From Marinobacter salicampi (GTDB taxonomy: Bacteria > Pseudomonadota > Gammaproteobacteria > Pseudomonadales > Oleiphilaceae), in assembly GCF_011074795.1 (NCBI RefSeq), contig NZ_JAAMPF010000018.1:682001-746000 (forward strand): a stretch of 64,000 nt of DNA, read 5' to 3'. This document shows, one piece after another, positions 43,722 through 53,183 of the stretch. How positions within the stretch are numbered: position 1 is the stretch's first letter; every line of letters starts with the position of its first letter. The translations under genes were made by a program, and so were the position numbers. Under the pieces are notes generated by a model that saw only the letters and a list, made by a program, of their open reading frames with translations, was not told where the DNA came from and did not search any database.

Positions 43722-44453
43722 ATGATCGCAATAGCACAGGCTTCGGCTCTAACAAAAATGATGGCGGCAAATGAGCCGGACACCGAGTTCGACGCCCTTC
43801 GCGCCCACGCACTGTTCAGTGCCTTCCGAGATGAAGACTTTGCTGCCGTTACTGACCAGCTGCGCCGGGTGACCCTCAGCCCCAGGGAACTTCTGTATCG
43901 CCAGGATACGCCGGCGGCTCACTTCTATTTTGTAGTTTCAGGCCGGCTACGCCTTTATCGGCTGGATGCCACTGGTGTGGAACGAACCCTCGACAGCCTG
44001 GCCCCCGGCGACTGCTTTGCCGAAGTGATGATCTACGCCGATCCTCCCCGTTACGCCTGTTATGCCGAAGCATTGAAAGCCAGCGAGGTGCTGATGATTC
44101 CTATCCGCGCCTACCGAGACATATTGACCCGCCGCCCGGCCTACGCTGAAAGCGCGCTGCGCCATTATGCAGGCCGTGCGGTGGAGCGCTTTCACGACCT
44201 GGAAATCATGACTCTCCAGAATGCCCGCGACCGGCTGGTGCGCTACCTGGTGGATTTGCTCCCTGAGGGGCTGCTCAGCAATGTCGAGGTGGAACTACCG
44301 CTGCCCAAGTGCCTGGTGGCCTCCCGGCTTGCCATGCAGCCGGAAACCCTGTCACGGCTTCTGCACGAACTGAAAACATCAGGTCTGGTGAGGGTCAATC
44401 GGGGCCGCCTGTTCATTCAGGACCCCAGCCGTCTGGTCCAGTTCGGGCAGTAG
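43722..44453 (+). CDS. dnr: Crp/Fnr-family regulator, Dnr-like
   Basis: 243 residues from ATG 43722; an in-frame GTG at 43710 is possible. The sensor domain includes HALFSAFRDEDFAAVTDQLR, LYRQDTPAAHFYFVVSGRLRLYR and LDSLAPGDCFAEVMIY. The C-terminal HTH is PLPKCLVASRLAMQPETLSR followed by LLHELKTSGLVRV. No N-terminal cysteine cluster, so like Dnr/Nnr it is probably a haem-dependent NO sensor. Dnr activates nor, nos and nir genes through TTGAT-N4-ATCAA sites. It sits between nar and nos genes. Confidence 0.85.
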   Translation: MIAIAQASALTKMMAANEPDTEFDALRAHALFSAFRDEDFAAVTDQLRRVTLSPRELLYRQDTPAAHFYFVVSGRLRLYRLDATGVERTLDSLAPGDCFAEVMIYADPPRYACYAEALKASEVLMIPIRAYRDILTRRPAYAESALRHYAGRAVERFHDLEIMTLQNARDRLVRYLVDLLPEGLLSNVEVELPLPKCLVASRLAMQPETLSRLLHELKTSGLVRVNRGRLFIQDPSRLVQFGQ

Positions 44454-44463
44454 GGAGAGTGCA

Positions 44464-44817
44464 ATGACCGCTCGCAAACAGCGTCCGTTGATCTATTCCT
44501 GCTCTGGCTGCTCTGATGTAGCCCAGCTGGCCAACAATGCGGCGGTGCAGCTGGACCATGAGGGTGTGTTCGAGATGTCCTGTATCTCCGGTGTTGGTGG
44601 CAAGGTCCCGAGCCTGGTCAAGACGGCACGCTCGGGACGTCCGGTCACGGTGATTGATGGCTGTCCGCTGCATTGTGCCCGGGCCTGCCTCGAGAATATC
44701 GGTGTCACCCCCGACGATCACGTCCGGCTCTATGACTACGGCTACAGAAAACGCTACGGCAAAAGCTATGACGCAGAGGCTGTCATCAGTATCTGCAAAA
44801 CCATACTCGAACGTTAG
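44464..44817 (+). CDS. DGC-domain putative zinc-binding protein
   Basis: 117 residues. Cysteines in YSCSGCSDVAQLANNAA, FEMSCISGVGG, then VIDGCPLHCARACLE match the DGC domain (named for the Asp-Gly-Cys motif), a putative metal-binding family. It lies ten bases downstream of dnr and upstream of nosR, so it is likely part of this transcript. Function is not established; a role in NO/metal handling is only positional inference. Confidence 0.85.
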   Translation: MTARKQRPLIYSCSGCSDVAQLANNAAVQLDHEGVFEMSCISGVGGKVPSLVKTARSGRPVTVIDGCPLHCARACLENIGVTPDDHVRLYDYGYRKRYGKSYDAEAVISICKTILER

Positions 44818-44877
44818 GACAGCAGTGCCTGACAGTCAGTTTTTCCTGTTCAATCTTCTGTTTAAGGGAGTGTTCCC

Positions 44878-45279
44878 ATGATCTCCAGCTACACCGACCT
44901 GATTCAGGTCGTGGAAACTCAGGCTGAACCCCAGCGGCTGCTGTTTGTGTTCTGCCGTGCCGAACTACCGGAAGACGCCTCTGCCGCTGAGAAGGCCAGC
45001 TTCGAGAAAGGCGAGGGTGGCGCACTGACACCTGTGGTTTGTGTCGACAAGGCACCGGAGGAGGTGGCAGATTTCCAGTCACTGGTGGCCGAGTCCCGTC
45101 AGACCGGGCAGCCATGGGACATGGTATTTGTGGCCGCCATGTCGGGGCGAGGCGGAATAGCGCCGTCATCTGATGAAGCCCAGCAACCCCTGACCATGAT
45201 GGTGGAATCGATCAGACTGGGGCACCTGGGAAATTACCTGCCCCTGGGGCAGGACGGCCACGCGATCAGTCTCAATTGA
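44878..45279 (+). CDS. Conserved small protein of unknown function
   Basis: 133 residues without signal peptide or membrane helix. Distinct conserved blocks: QRLLFVFCRAELPEDASA, GEGGALTPVVCVDKAPEEV, WDMVFVAAMSGRGG and LTMMVESIRLGHLGNYL. Related proteins are sometimes labelled ribonucleotide reductase subunit alpha, but no RNR feature is visible and I do not use that name. Downstream of dnr and the DGC gene. Its TGA stop overlaps the FNR/DNR box that serves nosR. Confidence 0.75.
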   Translation: MISSYTDLIQVVETQAEPQRLLFVFCRAELPEDASAAEKASFEKGEGGALTPVVCVDKAPEEVADFQSLVAESRQTGQPWDMVFVAAMSGRGGIAPSSDEAQQPLTMMVESIRLGHLGNYLPLGQDGHAISLN

Positions 45280-45289
45280 TGCAGATCAT
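45276..45289 (+). promoter_or_regulatory. FNR/DNR box upstream of nosR
   Basis: TTGAT-GCAG-ATCAT differs from the consensus at one position. It overlaps the stop codon of the upstream gene and lies about 138 bp (from its centre) before the nosR start. This fits DNR/ANR control of nos genes in denitrifiers. Confidence 0.65.
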
Positions 45290-45420
45290 GTGCCGGTCTG
45301 CCCCGGGCACCACCTCGACTATGCTTCTTTTACCTCAGTATACGCCGTTCGGGTCTCCGAGCAGTCGGCCTAGTGCTCTGAATGCATTAAAAATTCCTAT
45401 GTCGGACTGCCGGGGGATGA

Positions 45421-47577
45421 GTGACCGTTAAGCGCTTGCCAGCTGTTTTTATGATTCTGTTCCTGTGCTTTATGGTGGCTCAGGCCGAAGCGGTGCAGCT
45501 GAATGAGTACGAGCCCATCGCTGCCCGTCAGGTCATCACAGAAGCACTACCATCCGCTACCCGATTTGAATCCCGGGAAGGCAATCGCGCCATACAGGAG
45601 CTGTACGCCGGCGACGAGCTGGTAGGCTATGCCTACCAGACACTCGATTTCGTCCAGACCCCTGCCTATTCCGGTAAACCCCTGAACGCCATGGTGGTGC
45701 TGGACCCGTCGGGAGAAATTATTAGCGCCCGGGTAATCGAACATCACGAGCCCATATTGCTGGTCGGCATCCCGGAACGGAAGATGCACGAGTTCACCGA
45801 GCAATATACCGGCCTAAAGGCCGACCAGAGAGTGACCGTCGGCGGTACATCAACGGAAGAGAAAATTGCCGTGGATGGGCTTTCTGGTGCCACGGTCACA
45901 GTCATGGTCATAAACGAGGTGATCATGCGCTCAGCCCACCGGGTCGGGGAGGCGCTTGGCCTAGTGGAAGGCGGGGCCGATCAGCGACCGCCGATTGCCG
46001 AGGTCAGAAGGGATACCTTTGAGGAGAAAAGCTGGGCAGAACTGACCGGTGACGGCTCCATTCGTCGCCTGAACCTTACCCGGGGGCAGGTCGACGACGC
46101 CTTCGTAGGCACACCCGCTGAGGGAGTTGAGGCTGCGATCGAAGCCGAGCGCGATGAGTCACTGATCGACCTCTACGCCACCTATCTTAATGTTCCTACC
46201 ATTGGTCGCAACCTTCTGGGTGAGTCCCAGTACGAGCGGCTGCAATCCCGCCTTGAAGAGGGCGAGCATGCCATCGCTGTCATGGCGAGGGGGGACTACT
46301 CATTCAAAGGCTCCGGGTATGTGCGTGGAGGCATATTCGATCGGATCCAGGTGCGCCAGTTCGGCGATACCTTCAACTTCCGCGATCGTGACTATATCCG
46401 GTTGAGCGATGTATACACCGAAGGTATGCCTGCGTTTAATGAAATGGCGCTCTTTATCATCCGCCAGCAGTACCAATTTGACCCAGGCAGTCCCTGGGCG
46501 TTGGAACTTACCGTCAAACGCCAGACCGGTCCGTTGGACAGCGAGTTCCAGGTATTTCCCCTGACCTACCAGTTGCCAGACCAGTACTACACCCGCGCCG
46601 AACCCGAGCCTGGCAGTGCCGAAGCCATGGCGGATCAGCCCATGTGGGTTCAGGTTTGGGATCAGAGGGAGTTCCAGATCATTGTCCTTGGCATTGGTAT
46701 TGGTGTGCTGCTGCTTATCATGTTCTTCCAGGACTGGCTGACCCGGCGACCCAGGTTTCTTCGCCCACTGCGCCATGCGTTTCTGATCTATACCCTGTTC
46801 TTTATCGGCTGGTACGCCATGGGTCAGCTGTCCATCGTCAATGTTCTGACCTTTACCCACAGCCTGTTCACGGATTTCACCTGGAGCACCTTTCTGATAG
46901 ATCCGGTCATTTTCATGCTCTGGACCGCTGTTGCCGGCATCATCCTGATGTGGGGCCGGGCCGTCTACTGTGGCTGGCTGTGCCCGTTTGGCGCCTTGCA
47001 GGAGCTGCTTAACGAGATAGCCCGCAAGGTCAAGATACCCCAGTACGAGGTGCCGTTTGCTATTCACGAACGACTCTGGGCCATCAAATACCTGATTCTG
47101 CTGGTGCTGTTCGGTGTCTCCCTGGGCTCTATCGCTCAGGCGGAGCTTTTGGCCGAGGTGGAACCCTTCAAGACCGCAATAACACTCAAATTTGACCGCA
47201 GCTGGCCTTTTGTGACCTATGCGGTGCTGCTGCTGGTAGTCAACCTGTTCACCCGCAAGGTGTTCTGCCGATACCTGTGCCCCCTCGGTGCAGCCCTTAC
47301 CATTCCTACTCGTTTCCGGATCTTTGACTGGCTCAAGCGTCGCCGGGAGTGTGGTAACCCCTGCCAGCTCTGCGCCAAGGAATGTGAGGTGCAGGCCATC
47401 CATCCAGACGGCACCATCAACTACATGGAATGCCATTACTGTCTGGATTGCCAGGTGACCTACTTCGATGACCATAAATGTCCGCCGCTGATCATGAAGC
47501 GACGTGGACGCCGAGGCCGCAATGCCTCGGATGACGAGGCATCACCGGAGCGAATTCCAGCGGTTCAGGTGGGGTGA
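45421..47577 (+). CDS. nosR: NosR, membrane flavo/iron-sulfur protein for N2O reduction
   Basis: 718 residues, GTG start at 45421. Signal peptide/first helix, then a periplasmic FMN-binding domain with Thr158 in GLSGATVTVM (covalent FMN site). Membrane part from about 415: helices with RAVYCGWLCPFGALQELLNE and VFCRYLCPLGAALTIPTR, the NosR/NapH motifs. C-terminal ferredoxin-like clusters CGNPCQLCAKEC and CHYCLDCQVTYFDDHKC. It passes electrons to NosZ and is needed for nosZ activity. An ApbE flavin transferase is not in the window. Confidence 0.94.
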   Translation: MTVKRLPAVFMILFLCFMVAQAEAVQLNEYEPIAARQVITEALPSATRFESREGNRAIQELYAGDELVGYAYQTLDFVQTPAYSGKPLNAMVVLDPSGEIISARVIEHHEPILLVGIPERKMHEFTEQYTGLKADQRVTVGGTSTEEKIAVDGLSGATVTVMVINEVIMRSAHRVGEALGLVEGGADQRPPIAEVRRDTFEEKSWAELTGDGSIRRLNLTRGQVDDAFVGTPAEGVEAAIEAERDESLIDLYATYLNVPTIGRNLLGESQYERLQSRLEEGEHAIAVMARGDYSFKGSGYVRGGIFDRIQVRQFGDTFNFRDRDYIRLSDVYTEGMPAFNEMALFIIRQQYQFDPGSPWALELTVKRQTGPLDSEFQVFPLTYQLPDQYYTRAEPEPGSAEAMADQPMWVQVWDQREFQIIVLGIGIGVLLLIMFFQDWLTRRPRFLRPLRHAFLIYTLFFIGWYAMGQLSIVNVLTFTHSLFTDFTWSTFLIDPVIFMLWTAVAGIILMWGRAVYCGWLCPFGALQELLNEIARKVKIPQYEVPFAIHERLWAIKYLILLVLFGVSLGSIAQAELLAEVEPFKTAITLKFDRSWPFVTYAVLLLVVNLFTRKVFCRYLCPLGAALTIPTRFRIFDWLKRRRECGNPCQLCAKECEVQAIHPDGTINYMECHYCLDCQVTYFDDHKCPPLIMKRRGRRGRNASDDEASPERIPAVQVG

Positions 47578-47619
47578 AACCGGCCTGCCAGTATTTGATC
47601 GAAAAACAGGAGAAAACTG

Positions 47620-49518
47620 ATGACCAAGAAAGACGATATTGTCCAAGGTGAAGGTACAAAGTCTGGCGGCCTCAGCCGTCGTGGCTTCCTGGGGGCAACG
47701 GCACTGGCGGGTATTGGGGGTGCTACGGGGCTCGGATCCCTGGTGATGACCCGGGAATCCTTCGCAGCGGCTGCAGAAGAAGCTCGTAACAACTATGTGG
47801 TGCATCCAGGCGAATTGGACGAATACTACGGCTTCTGGAGCGGTGGCCATTCCGGTGAGGTGCGGGTCATGGGCGTCCCTTCCATGCGCGAGCTGATGCG
47901 GATTCCTGTATTCAACGTGGACTCAGCCACCGGCTGGGGTATCACAAATGAAAGCAAGGATGTGTTGGGCCATGATAATACGTTCCTGAATGGCGATGCT
48001 CACCATCCCCACGTGTCGATGACCGATGGGCGTTACGACGGCAAGTACCTGTTCATCAATGACAAGGCCAACACCCGGGTAGCACGTATCCGTCTCGACA
48101 TCATGAAGTGTGACAAGATCACGACGGTTCCTAACGTTCAGGCCATCCACGGCCTACGGCTGCAGAAAGTCCCAAAGACCAATTATGTGTTCTGTAATGC
48201 CGAGTATGTCATTCCCCATCCTAACGAAGGGTCTGACATGGAGAACATGGAGAATCACTTTACCATGTTCAACGCCATTGACGCGGAAACCATGGAAGTG
48301 GCTTTCCAGGTTATCGTGGATGGCAACCTCGACAACACCGATGCCGATTACACCGGCCGCTATGCCTGTTCCACCTGTTACAACTCGGAGAAGGCCCTGG
48401 ACCTGGCGGGCACCATGCGCAACGACAGGGACTGGGCCGTGGTATTTCACATCGAGCGTATTGAAAAAGCGGTCAAGGACGGCAGCTACAAAACCATCGG
48501 CGACTCAAAGGTGCCGGTATTGGACGGTCGCAAGGGTTCCGACTTCACTCGCTACATTCCCGTACCAAAGAACCCCCACGGACTGAACACCTCCCCCGAC
48601 GGCAAATATTTCATGGCCGCAGGAAAGCTCTCGCCGACCGTCACGATCATTGCCATCGACAAGCTGGATGATCTGTTCGCCGGCAATCTGAACGAAGAAC
48701 GTGATGTTGTTGTGGGTGAACCGGAACTCGGCCTTGGGCCCCTGCACACGACTTTTGATGGTCGTGGCAACGCCTACACCACCCTGTTCATCGACAGTCA
48801 GGTAGCGAAATGGAATATCGAGGATGCCATTCGTCACTACAACGGCGAACAAGTGGATTACCTGCGCCAGAAGCTGGATGTGCATTACCAGCCCGGCCAT
48901 AACCACGCGTCCCTGACCGAATCTCGCGACGCCGACGGCAAATGGCTTGTCGTGCTGTCCAAGTTCTCCAAAGACCGGTTCCTGCCGGTCGGCCCGCTGC
49001 ATCCCGAGAACGACCAGTTGATCGACATTTCCGGAGAGGAAATGAAGCTGGTCCATGACGGCCCCACGTTTGCGGAGCCCCATGACTGCATACTGGTACG
49101 TCGTGACCAGATCCAGACCAAGAAAATCTACGAACGGGATGATCCGTTCTTCGCCAGTGCCCGTGAACAGGCGGAAAAAGACGGCATCACCCTGGAGGCC
49201 GACAACAAGGTCATCCGGGACGGCAACAAGGTCAGGGTGTACATGACCTCCATTGCACCGCAATTCATGTTGACCGAGTTCAAGGTGAAGCAGGGCGATG
49301 AAGTGACCGTGTACGTGACCAACCTCGATACCATCGAGGACGTTACCCATGGTTTCTGTATGGTTAATCACGGAGTAAGCATGGAGATCAGCCCCCAGCA
49401 GACCGCCTCTGTAACCTTTACAGCAGACAAGCCGGGTGTTCACTGGTACTACTGCAACTGGTTCTGCCATGCCCTGCACATGGAAATGGTTGGCCGCATG
49501 CTGGTTGAAAAAGCCTGA
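47620..49518 (+). CDS. nosZ: Nitrous oxide reductase NosZ (TAT-exported, clade I-like)
   Basis: 632 residues. Tat signal [13 protein letters not shown] with Arg20-Arg21. The beta-propeller carries CuZ histidines, for example in [13 protein letters not shown] and [11 protein letters not shown]-terminal CuA domain ligands Cys612, Cys616, His620 and Met623 lie in [14 protein letters not shown]. It reduces N2O to N2 in the periplasm. The long Tat signal and the presence of nosR fit clade I. A GGAG ribosome site precedes the ATG; a stem-loop follows it. Confidence 0.96.
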   Translation: MTKKDDIVQGEGTKSGGLSRRGFLGATALAGIGGATGLGSLVMTRESFAAAAEEARNNYVVHPGELDEYYGFWSGGHSGEVRVMGVPSMRELMRIPVFNVDSATGWGITNESKDVLGHDNTFLNGDAHHPHVSMTDGRYDGKYLFINDKANTRVARIRLDIMKCDKITTVPNVQAIHGLRLQKVPKTNYVFCNAEYVIPHPNEGSDMENMENHFTMFNAIDAETMEVAFQVIVDGNLDNTDADYTGRYACSTCYNSEKALDLAGTMRNDRDWAVVFHIERIEKAVKDGSYKTIGDSKVPVLDGRKGSDFTRYIPVPKNPHGLNTSPDGKYFMAAGKLSPTVTIIAIDKLDDLFAGNLNEERDVVVGEPELGLGPLHTTFDGRGNAYTTLFIDSQVAKWNIEDAIRHYNGEQVDYLRQKLDVHYQPGHNHASLTESRDADGKWLVVLSKFSKDRFLPVGPLHPENDQLIDISGEEMKLVHDGPTFAEPHDCILVRRDQIQTKKIYERDDPFFASAREQAEKDGITLEADNKVIRDGNKVRVYMTSIAPQFMLTEFKVKQGDEVTVYVTNLDTIEDVTHGFCMVNHGVSMEISPQQTASVTFTADKPGVHWYYCNWFCHALHMEMVGRMLVEKA

Positions 49519-49542
49519 CAAAGGGCCACTAAGGCATGAAAA

Positions 49543-49569
49543 AACCGGGGTACCCATGGTGCTCCGGTT
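49543..49569 (+). other. Stem-loop between nosZ and nosD
   Basis: AACCGG and CCGGTT can pair across a 15-base loop that has extra internal pairing potential. No T run follows, so it is more likely an RNA-stability or processing element than a terminator. It sits 25 bp after the nosZ stop. Confidence 0.4.
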
Positions 49570-49596
49570 CACCCCTTCACCTCATAGTGAGACGGA

Positions 49597-50871
49597 ATGC
49601 GTCTATTCACGGGTTTCGGGTCGGTATGCGCCTGTTTACTGGCGATAACTGCCCAGGCCGATATTCAGCAACGACTGGATGCGCTGGAAAGCGGCGCCAG
49701 CTATACCTTACCTGTGGGAACACTTGGCCCGTTGACAATCAATGTGTCCGGCGTAAACGTGCGCTGTGCCGACGATACCGTGATTGATGGTGGAAAAGCG
49801 GGCACAACGGTCGCTATCCACGCGCCCGATGTCACGCTGTCAAACTGCAGAATAAGAGACTGGGGCCATAACCTGAATGATATGGACGCGGGCATATTCG
49901 TGGCCCGTGAAGCTCGGGGTGTGGAGCTCCGGGACAATGACCTGAAAGGGCCGGCCTTCGGCATCTGGCTTGATGCGGCGCCGGACGCAAAAGTCCTTGG
50001 CAATCGCATTGAGGGCGAGCCTGACCTGCGCTCCCAGGACCGTGGCAACGGCATTCATCTGTTCAATACCCAGGGCGCACTGATTGAAGACAATGCGGTC
50101 AGTCATACCCGCGATGCCATCTACATAGAGACGTCAAACAACAACCGCATCCGCAACAATGTCATGAGCGACCTGCGCTATGGCATCCATTATATGTATT
50201 CCCACGATAATCTGATCGAGGGCAACCTGACCCGCAATACCCGGACTGGGTACGCCCTCATGCAGAGCAAGCGTTTGACTGTGACCGGCAACCGCTCTGT
50301 CAACGATGGGAATTACGGCATTCTTATGAACTTCATTACCCAGTCGACCATCAGCGGCAATCACGTCTCCGGAGTCACGACCGGCGAAACAGCCGGTGTG
50401 GCGGTCTTGGGCGGGGAGGGCAAGGCCGTTTTTATATACAACTCCCTCTATAACGAATTCAACGGCAATGTTTTCCAGGACAGTGATATCGGCATTCACC
50501 TCACCGCCGGCTCGGAAGAAAACGAGGTGTTTGGCAACGCCTTCATTAACAACAAACGTCAGGTTAAATATGTGTCTACCCGGACCCAGGAATGGTCAAC
50601 GGAGGGCCTGGGCAATTTCTGGAGTGACTATCTGGGCTGGGACAGAGACCAGGACGGCATTGGCGATATACCCTACGAACCCAACGATAATATTGATCGT
50701 CTGCTCTGGACCTATCCTGAAGCGCGGATACTGATGTTCAGCCCCGCGGTCGACACCCTGCGATGGGTGCAGGAAGCCTTCCCTGTGGTCAAGGCGGCCG
50801 GCGTTACCGATGATTTTCCGCTGATGCGCCCGCCCCGGGCCCTGGTGATCCAAGCACAACCGGAGAGATGA
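49597..50871 (+). CDS. nosD: NosD periplasmic copper-processing protein
   Basis: 424 residues with a signal peptide (ACLLAITAQA). Beta-helix (CASH/NosD) repeats are visible as recurrent units, for example NRIRNNVMSDLRYGIHYMYS, HDNLIEGNLTRNTRTGYAL and FGNAFINNKRQVKYV. C-terminal WSDYLGWDRDQDGIGDIPYE is a NosD family signature. With NosFY it helps mature the CuZ site of NosZ. nosF begins within its stop codon. Confidence 0.94.
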   Translation: MRLFTGFGSVCACLLAITAQADIQQRLDALESGASYTLPVGTLGPLTINVSGVNVRCADDTVIDGGKAGTTVAIHAPDVTLSNCRIRDWGHNLNDMDAGIFVAREARGVELRDNDLKGPAFGIWLDAAPDAKVLGNRIEGEPDLRSQDRGNGIHLFNTQGALIEDNAVSHTRDAIYIETSNNNRIRNNVMSDLRYGIHYMYSHDNLIEGNLTRNTRTGYALMQSKRLTVTGNRSVNDGNYGILMNFITQSTISGNHVSGVTTGETAGVAVLGGEGKAVFIYNSLYNEFNGNVFQDSDIGIHLTAGSEENEVFGNAFINNKRQVKYVSTRTQEWSTEGLGNFWSDYLGWDRDQDGIGDIPYEPNDNIDRLLWTYPEARILMFSPAVDTLRWVQEAFPVVKAAGVTDDFPLMRPPRALVIQAQPER

Positions 50872-51830
50872 TGAGCTGTTTCCATCTGGAAAACGTGTCT
50901 TACCGATACCACAAGAAAACAGTCCTGCAGGGGATCGACCTGCACCTGGAGCCCGGGGAGATACTTGGCCTCTTCGGGCATAACGGCGCCGGTAAAACCA
51001 CCTGTATCAAACTTATCCTCGGCCTTATGCCGCCGTGGAAAGGCCGGATCTCCGTACTCGGTGGTGAGGCAGGGCAGGCGGATGTTTCCCAGCATATCGG
51101 GTATCTGCCGGAAAACGTCATGTTCTACCCCCAACTGACCGGGCGCGAGATCCTCTCCCATTTCGCGCGCCTCAAGGGTGCATCCTTAAGCCAAGTGCCC
51201 GAACTGCTTCGTAGCGTGGGGCTGGAAGGCGCCATGGGCCAACGGGTAAGAACCTATTCCAAAGGCATGCGCCAGCGCCTGGGGCTGGCCCAGGCGCTGT
51301 TGGCAAGCCCGCGGCTGCTGATGCTGGACGAGCCGACAGTAGGGTTGGATCCGGTAGCCACCGCAGACCTGTACCGGTTATTGCGGCGCCTCCGGGACGC
51401 CGGTACGGGCATAGTTCTATGCTCCCACGTACTGCCCGGTGTGGAGCCCTATATTGATCGGGCCGCAATTCTCACAGACGGCACACTCAAGGCTTGTGGC
51501 AGCCTGTCGGCACTCAGGCGCCAGGCAAACCTGCCGGTCACGCTCCTTATCGAGCCGGCCTCCGGCAATGAGCAGCTGGAGGAAGTTATTGAGCAGTCCG
51601 GGATCGCCGGCCGCAAGACCACCGTGGTCGATGGCAAGCTGGTGGTGGACGTGCATCCGGCCGATAAGATGGAGGTCATCGAGAAACTGGTGGCCACCGG
51701 CGCCCTGCGGGACCTGAGTATCAGCCAGCCGTCCCTTGAAGACCTCTACGTCCACTTTATAGGCTCCGAAAGCCTGGCTCATCGTGGCGCCGAGAATAAA
51801 CCCATTGCGGAACAGGAAACCCATGAATAG
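50868..51830 (+). CDS. nosF: NosF ABC transporter ATPase
   Basis: 320 residues. Walker A is GLFGHNGAGKTTCIK, the signature is TYSKGMRQRLGLAQALL and Walker B is LLMLDEPTVGLDP, followed by the H loop in CSHVLPG. It forms the NosDFY ABC system that supports CuZ assembly. Two possible start codons, ATG 50868 and 50871. It overlaps nosY by eight bases. Confidence 0.94.
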   Translation: MMSCFHLENVSYRYHKKTVLQGIDLHLEPGEILGLFGHNGAGKTTCIKLILGLMPPWKGRISVLGGEAGQADVSQHIGYLPENVMFYPQLTGREILSHFARLKGASLSQVPELLRSVGLEGAMGQRVRTYSKGMRQRLGLAQALLASPRLLMLDEPTVGLDPVATADLYRLLRRLRDAGTGIVLCSHVLPGVEPYIDRAAILTDGTLKACGSLSALRRQANLPVTLLIEPASGNEQLEEVIEQSGIAGRKTTVVDGKLVVDVHPADKMEVIEKLVATGALRDLSISQPSLEDLYVHFIGSESLAHRGAENKPIAEQETHE

Positions 51831-52653
51831 CATCTGGACAATTGCCCGCAAGGAGCTCAGCGACAGCCTGCGTAACAGGTGGTTGCTGGCTATCGCCCTG
51901 GTATTCGCCACCCTGGCTCTGGGCATTGCCTGGTTCGGGGCCGCGGCTTCAGGCAGTGTCGGCTACGCGTCCACCCCGGCTACCATCGCAAGTCTTGCAA
52001 GTCTTGGCATTTTTCTTATTCCGCTCATTGCCCTGTTACTGGCATACGATGCCATTGTGGGCGAAGAGGAAGGCGGTACCCTGCTACTGCTCATGACCTA
52101 CCCCCTGAGTCGGGGCCAGCTCCTGCTGGGCAAGTTCCTGGGCCATGGCCTGACCCTGGCACTGGCAACACTGCTGGGCTTCGGGGTGGCGGGGGTGGCC
52201 ATCTCGGTGCTGGTGGATGATGTTGCAGTGGCAAGCCTGGCGGCAGCCTTGTTGCGGTTCATTGTGTCGTCCATTCTGCTGGGCTGGGGCTTCATCGCCC
52301 TGGCCTATATGGTCAGTGTGCGGGTCAGCGAGAAACCTGTGGCCGCTGGCCTCGCCCTGGCGATCTGGTTTTTCTTTGTGCTGATTTTCGATCTTGTGCT
52401 GCTCGGTGTGCTTGTCGCCAGCGAGGGCGCCATGAACCCGGAACTGCTGCCCTGGCTGTTGCTGTTCAATCCGACGGATATTTACCGTCTGCTCAACATA
52501 GTGGCGTTCAGTGGTGAGGCTCAGCTTACCGGTGTACTCAGCCTGGGGTCAGACCTGCCGGTCGGACAGGCCGGCTTGTGGCTGGCGCTCGTACTTTGGT
52601 TTGTCGCGCCTCTGGCTGCCGCCTGGGGTCTTTTTCGCAAACGTGCGCTATAG
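51823..52653 (+). CDS. nosY: NosY ABC transporter permease
   Basis: 276 residues, six membrane helices, start ATG 51823 (MNSIWTIARKELSDSLRNRW). NosY-family patterns include LLAYDAIVGEEEGGTLLLLM then TYPLSRGQLLLGKFLGHG, and NPTDIYRLLNI near the C terminus. It is the membrane partner of NosF. nosL starts 12 bp after its stop. Confidence 0.93.
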   Translation: MNSIWTIARKELSDSLRNRWLLAIALVFATLALGIAWFGAAASGSVGYASTPATIASLASLGIFLIPLIALLLAYDAIVGEEEGGTLLLLMTYPLSRGQLLLGKFLGHGLTLALATLLGFGVAGVAISVLVDDVAVASLAAALLRFIVSSILLGWGFIALAYMVSVRVSEKPVAAGLALAIWFFFVLIFDLVLLGVLVASEGAMNPELLPWLLLFNPTDIYRLLNIVAFSGEAQLTGVLSLGSDLPVGQAGLWLALVLWFVAPLAAAWGLFRKRAL

Positions 52654-52664
52654 GGAGTCACTCA

Positions 52665-53177
52665 ATGCTCAGGCTTTGTTCCGTCAAGTTTTGTGTTGTC
52701 GCACTTGTCACCCTGCTCGCTCTCATCGGATGCTCGGGCGACGAGGAGCAAGTGGTTGTCAAACCGGAGCCTGTTTACTTTGAATCGGGAGACGAGTGCC
52801 ATGTCTGCGGCATGGTCATCGAGCGTTTCCCCGGACCCAAAGGACAAGCCATCCAGCCGGATGACAAAGTCGTGCGCAAATTCTGTTCAACCCGGGATAT
52901 GTTCTCGTGGCTGCTCCAGCCTGAGAATGTGAAGCGTAATCATGTCCTCTATGTACACGATATGGCGCAGACTCACTGGGAAGCCCCCGACGATACTGCG
53001 CTGGTAGATGCCCGGGAGGCGTTTTTCGTGGTGGGGTCCGGGCTGTCGGGAGCAATGGGGCCAACTCTGGGCGCGTTTGCCGACCAGGCTGACGCCCGGG
53101 CGTTTGCCGATGAGCATGGTGGTCAGGTTGTGGCTTTTGAAGAGATCACCCTCGAGCATCTGAGGATGGAGCCGTAA
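52665..53177 (+). CDS. nosL: NosL copper-binding lipoprotein
   Basis: 170 residues from ATG 52665. A lipobox LALIGC marks residue 22 as the lipidated Cys. The NosL metal site CHVCGMVI follows, then PGPKGQAI and RKFCSTRDMFSWLLQ. NosL is an outer-membrane Cu(I) chaperone for NosZ. Last nos gene; convergent with moaA, with six bases between the two stops. Confidence 0.93.
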   Translation: MLRLCSVKFCVVALVTLLALIGCSGDEEQVVVKPEPVYFESGDECHVCGMVIERFPGPKGQAIQPDDKVVRKFCSTRDMFSWLLQPENVKRNHVLYVHDMAQTHWEAPDDTALVDAREAFFVVGSGLSGAMGPTLGAFADQADARAFADEHGGQVVAFEEITLEHLRMEP

Positions 53178-53183
53178 TCGGTA

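Noticed and set aside
44878..45279. Ribonucleotide reductase subunit alpha annotation
   Set aside because: At 133 residues with none of the RNR cysteines or the ATP cone, the name has no support in the sequence.
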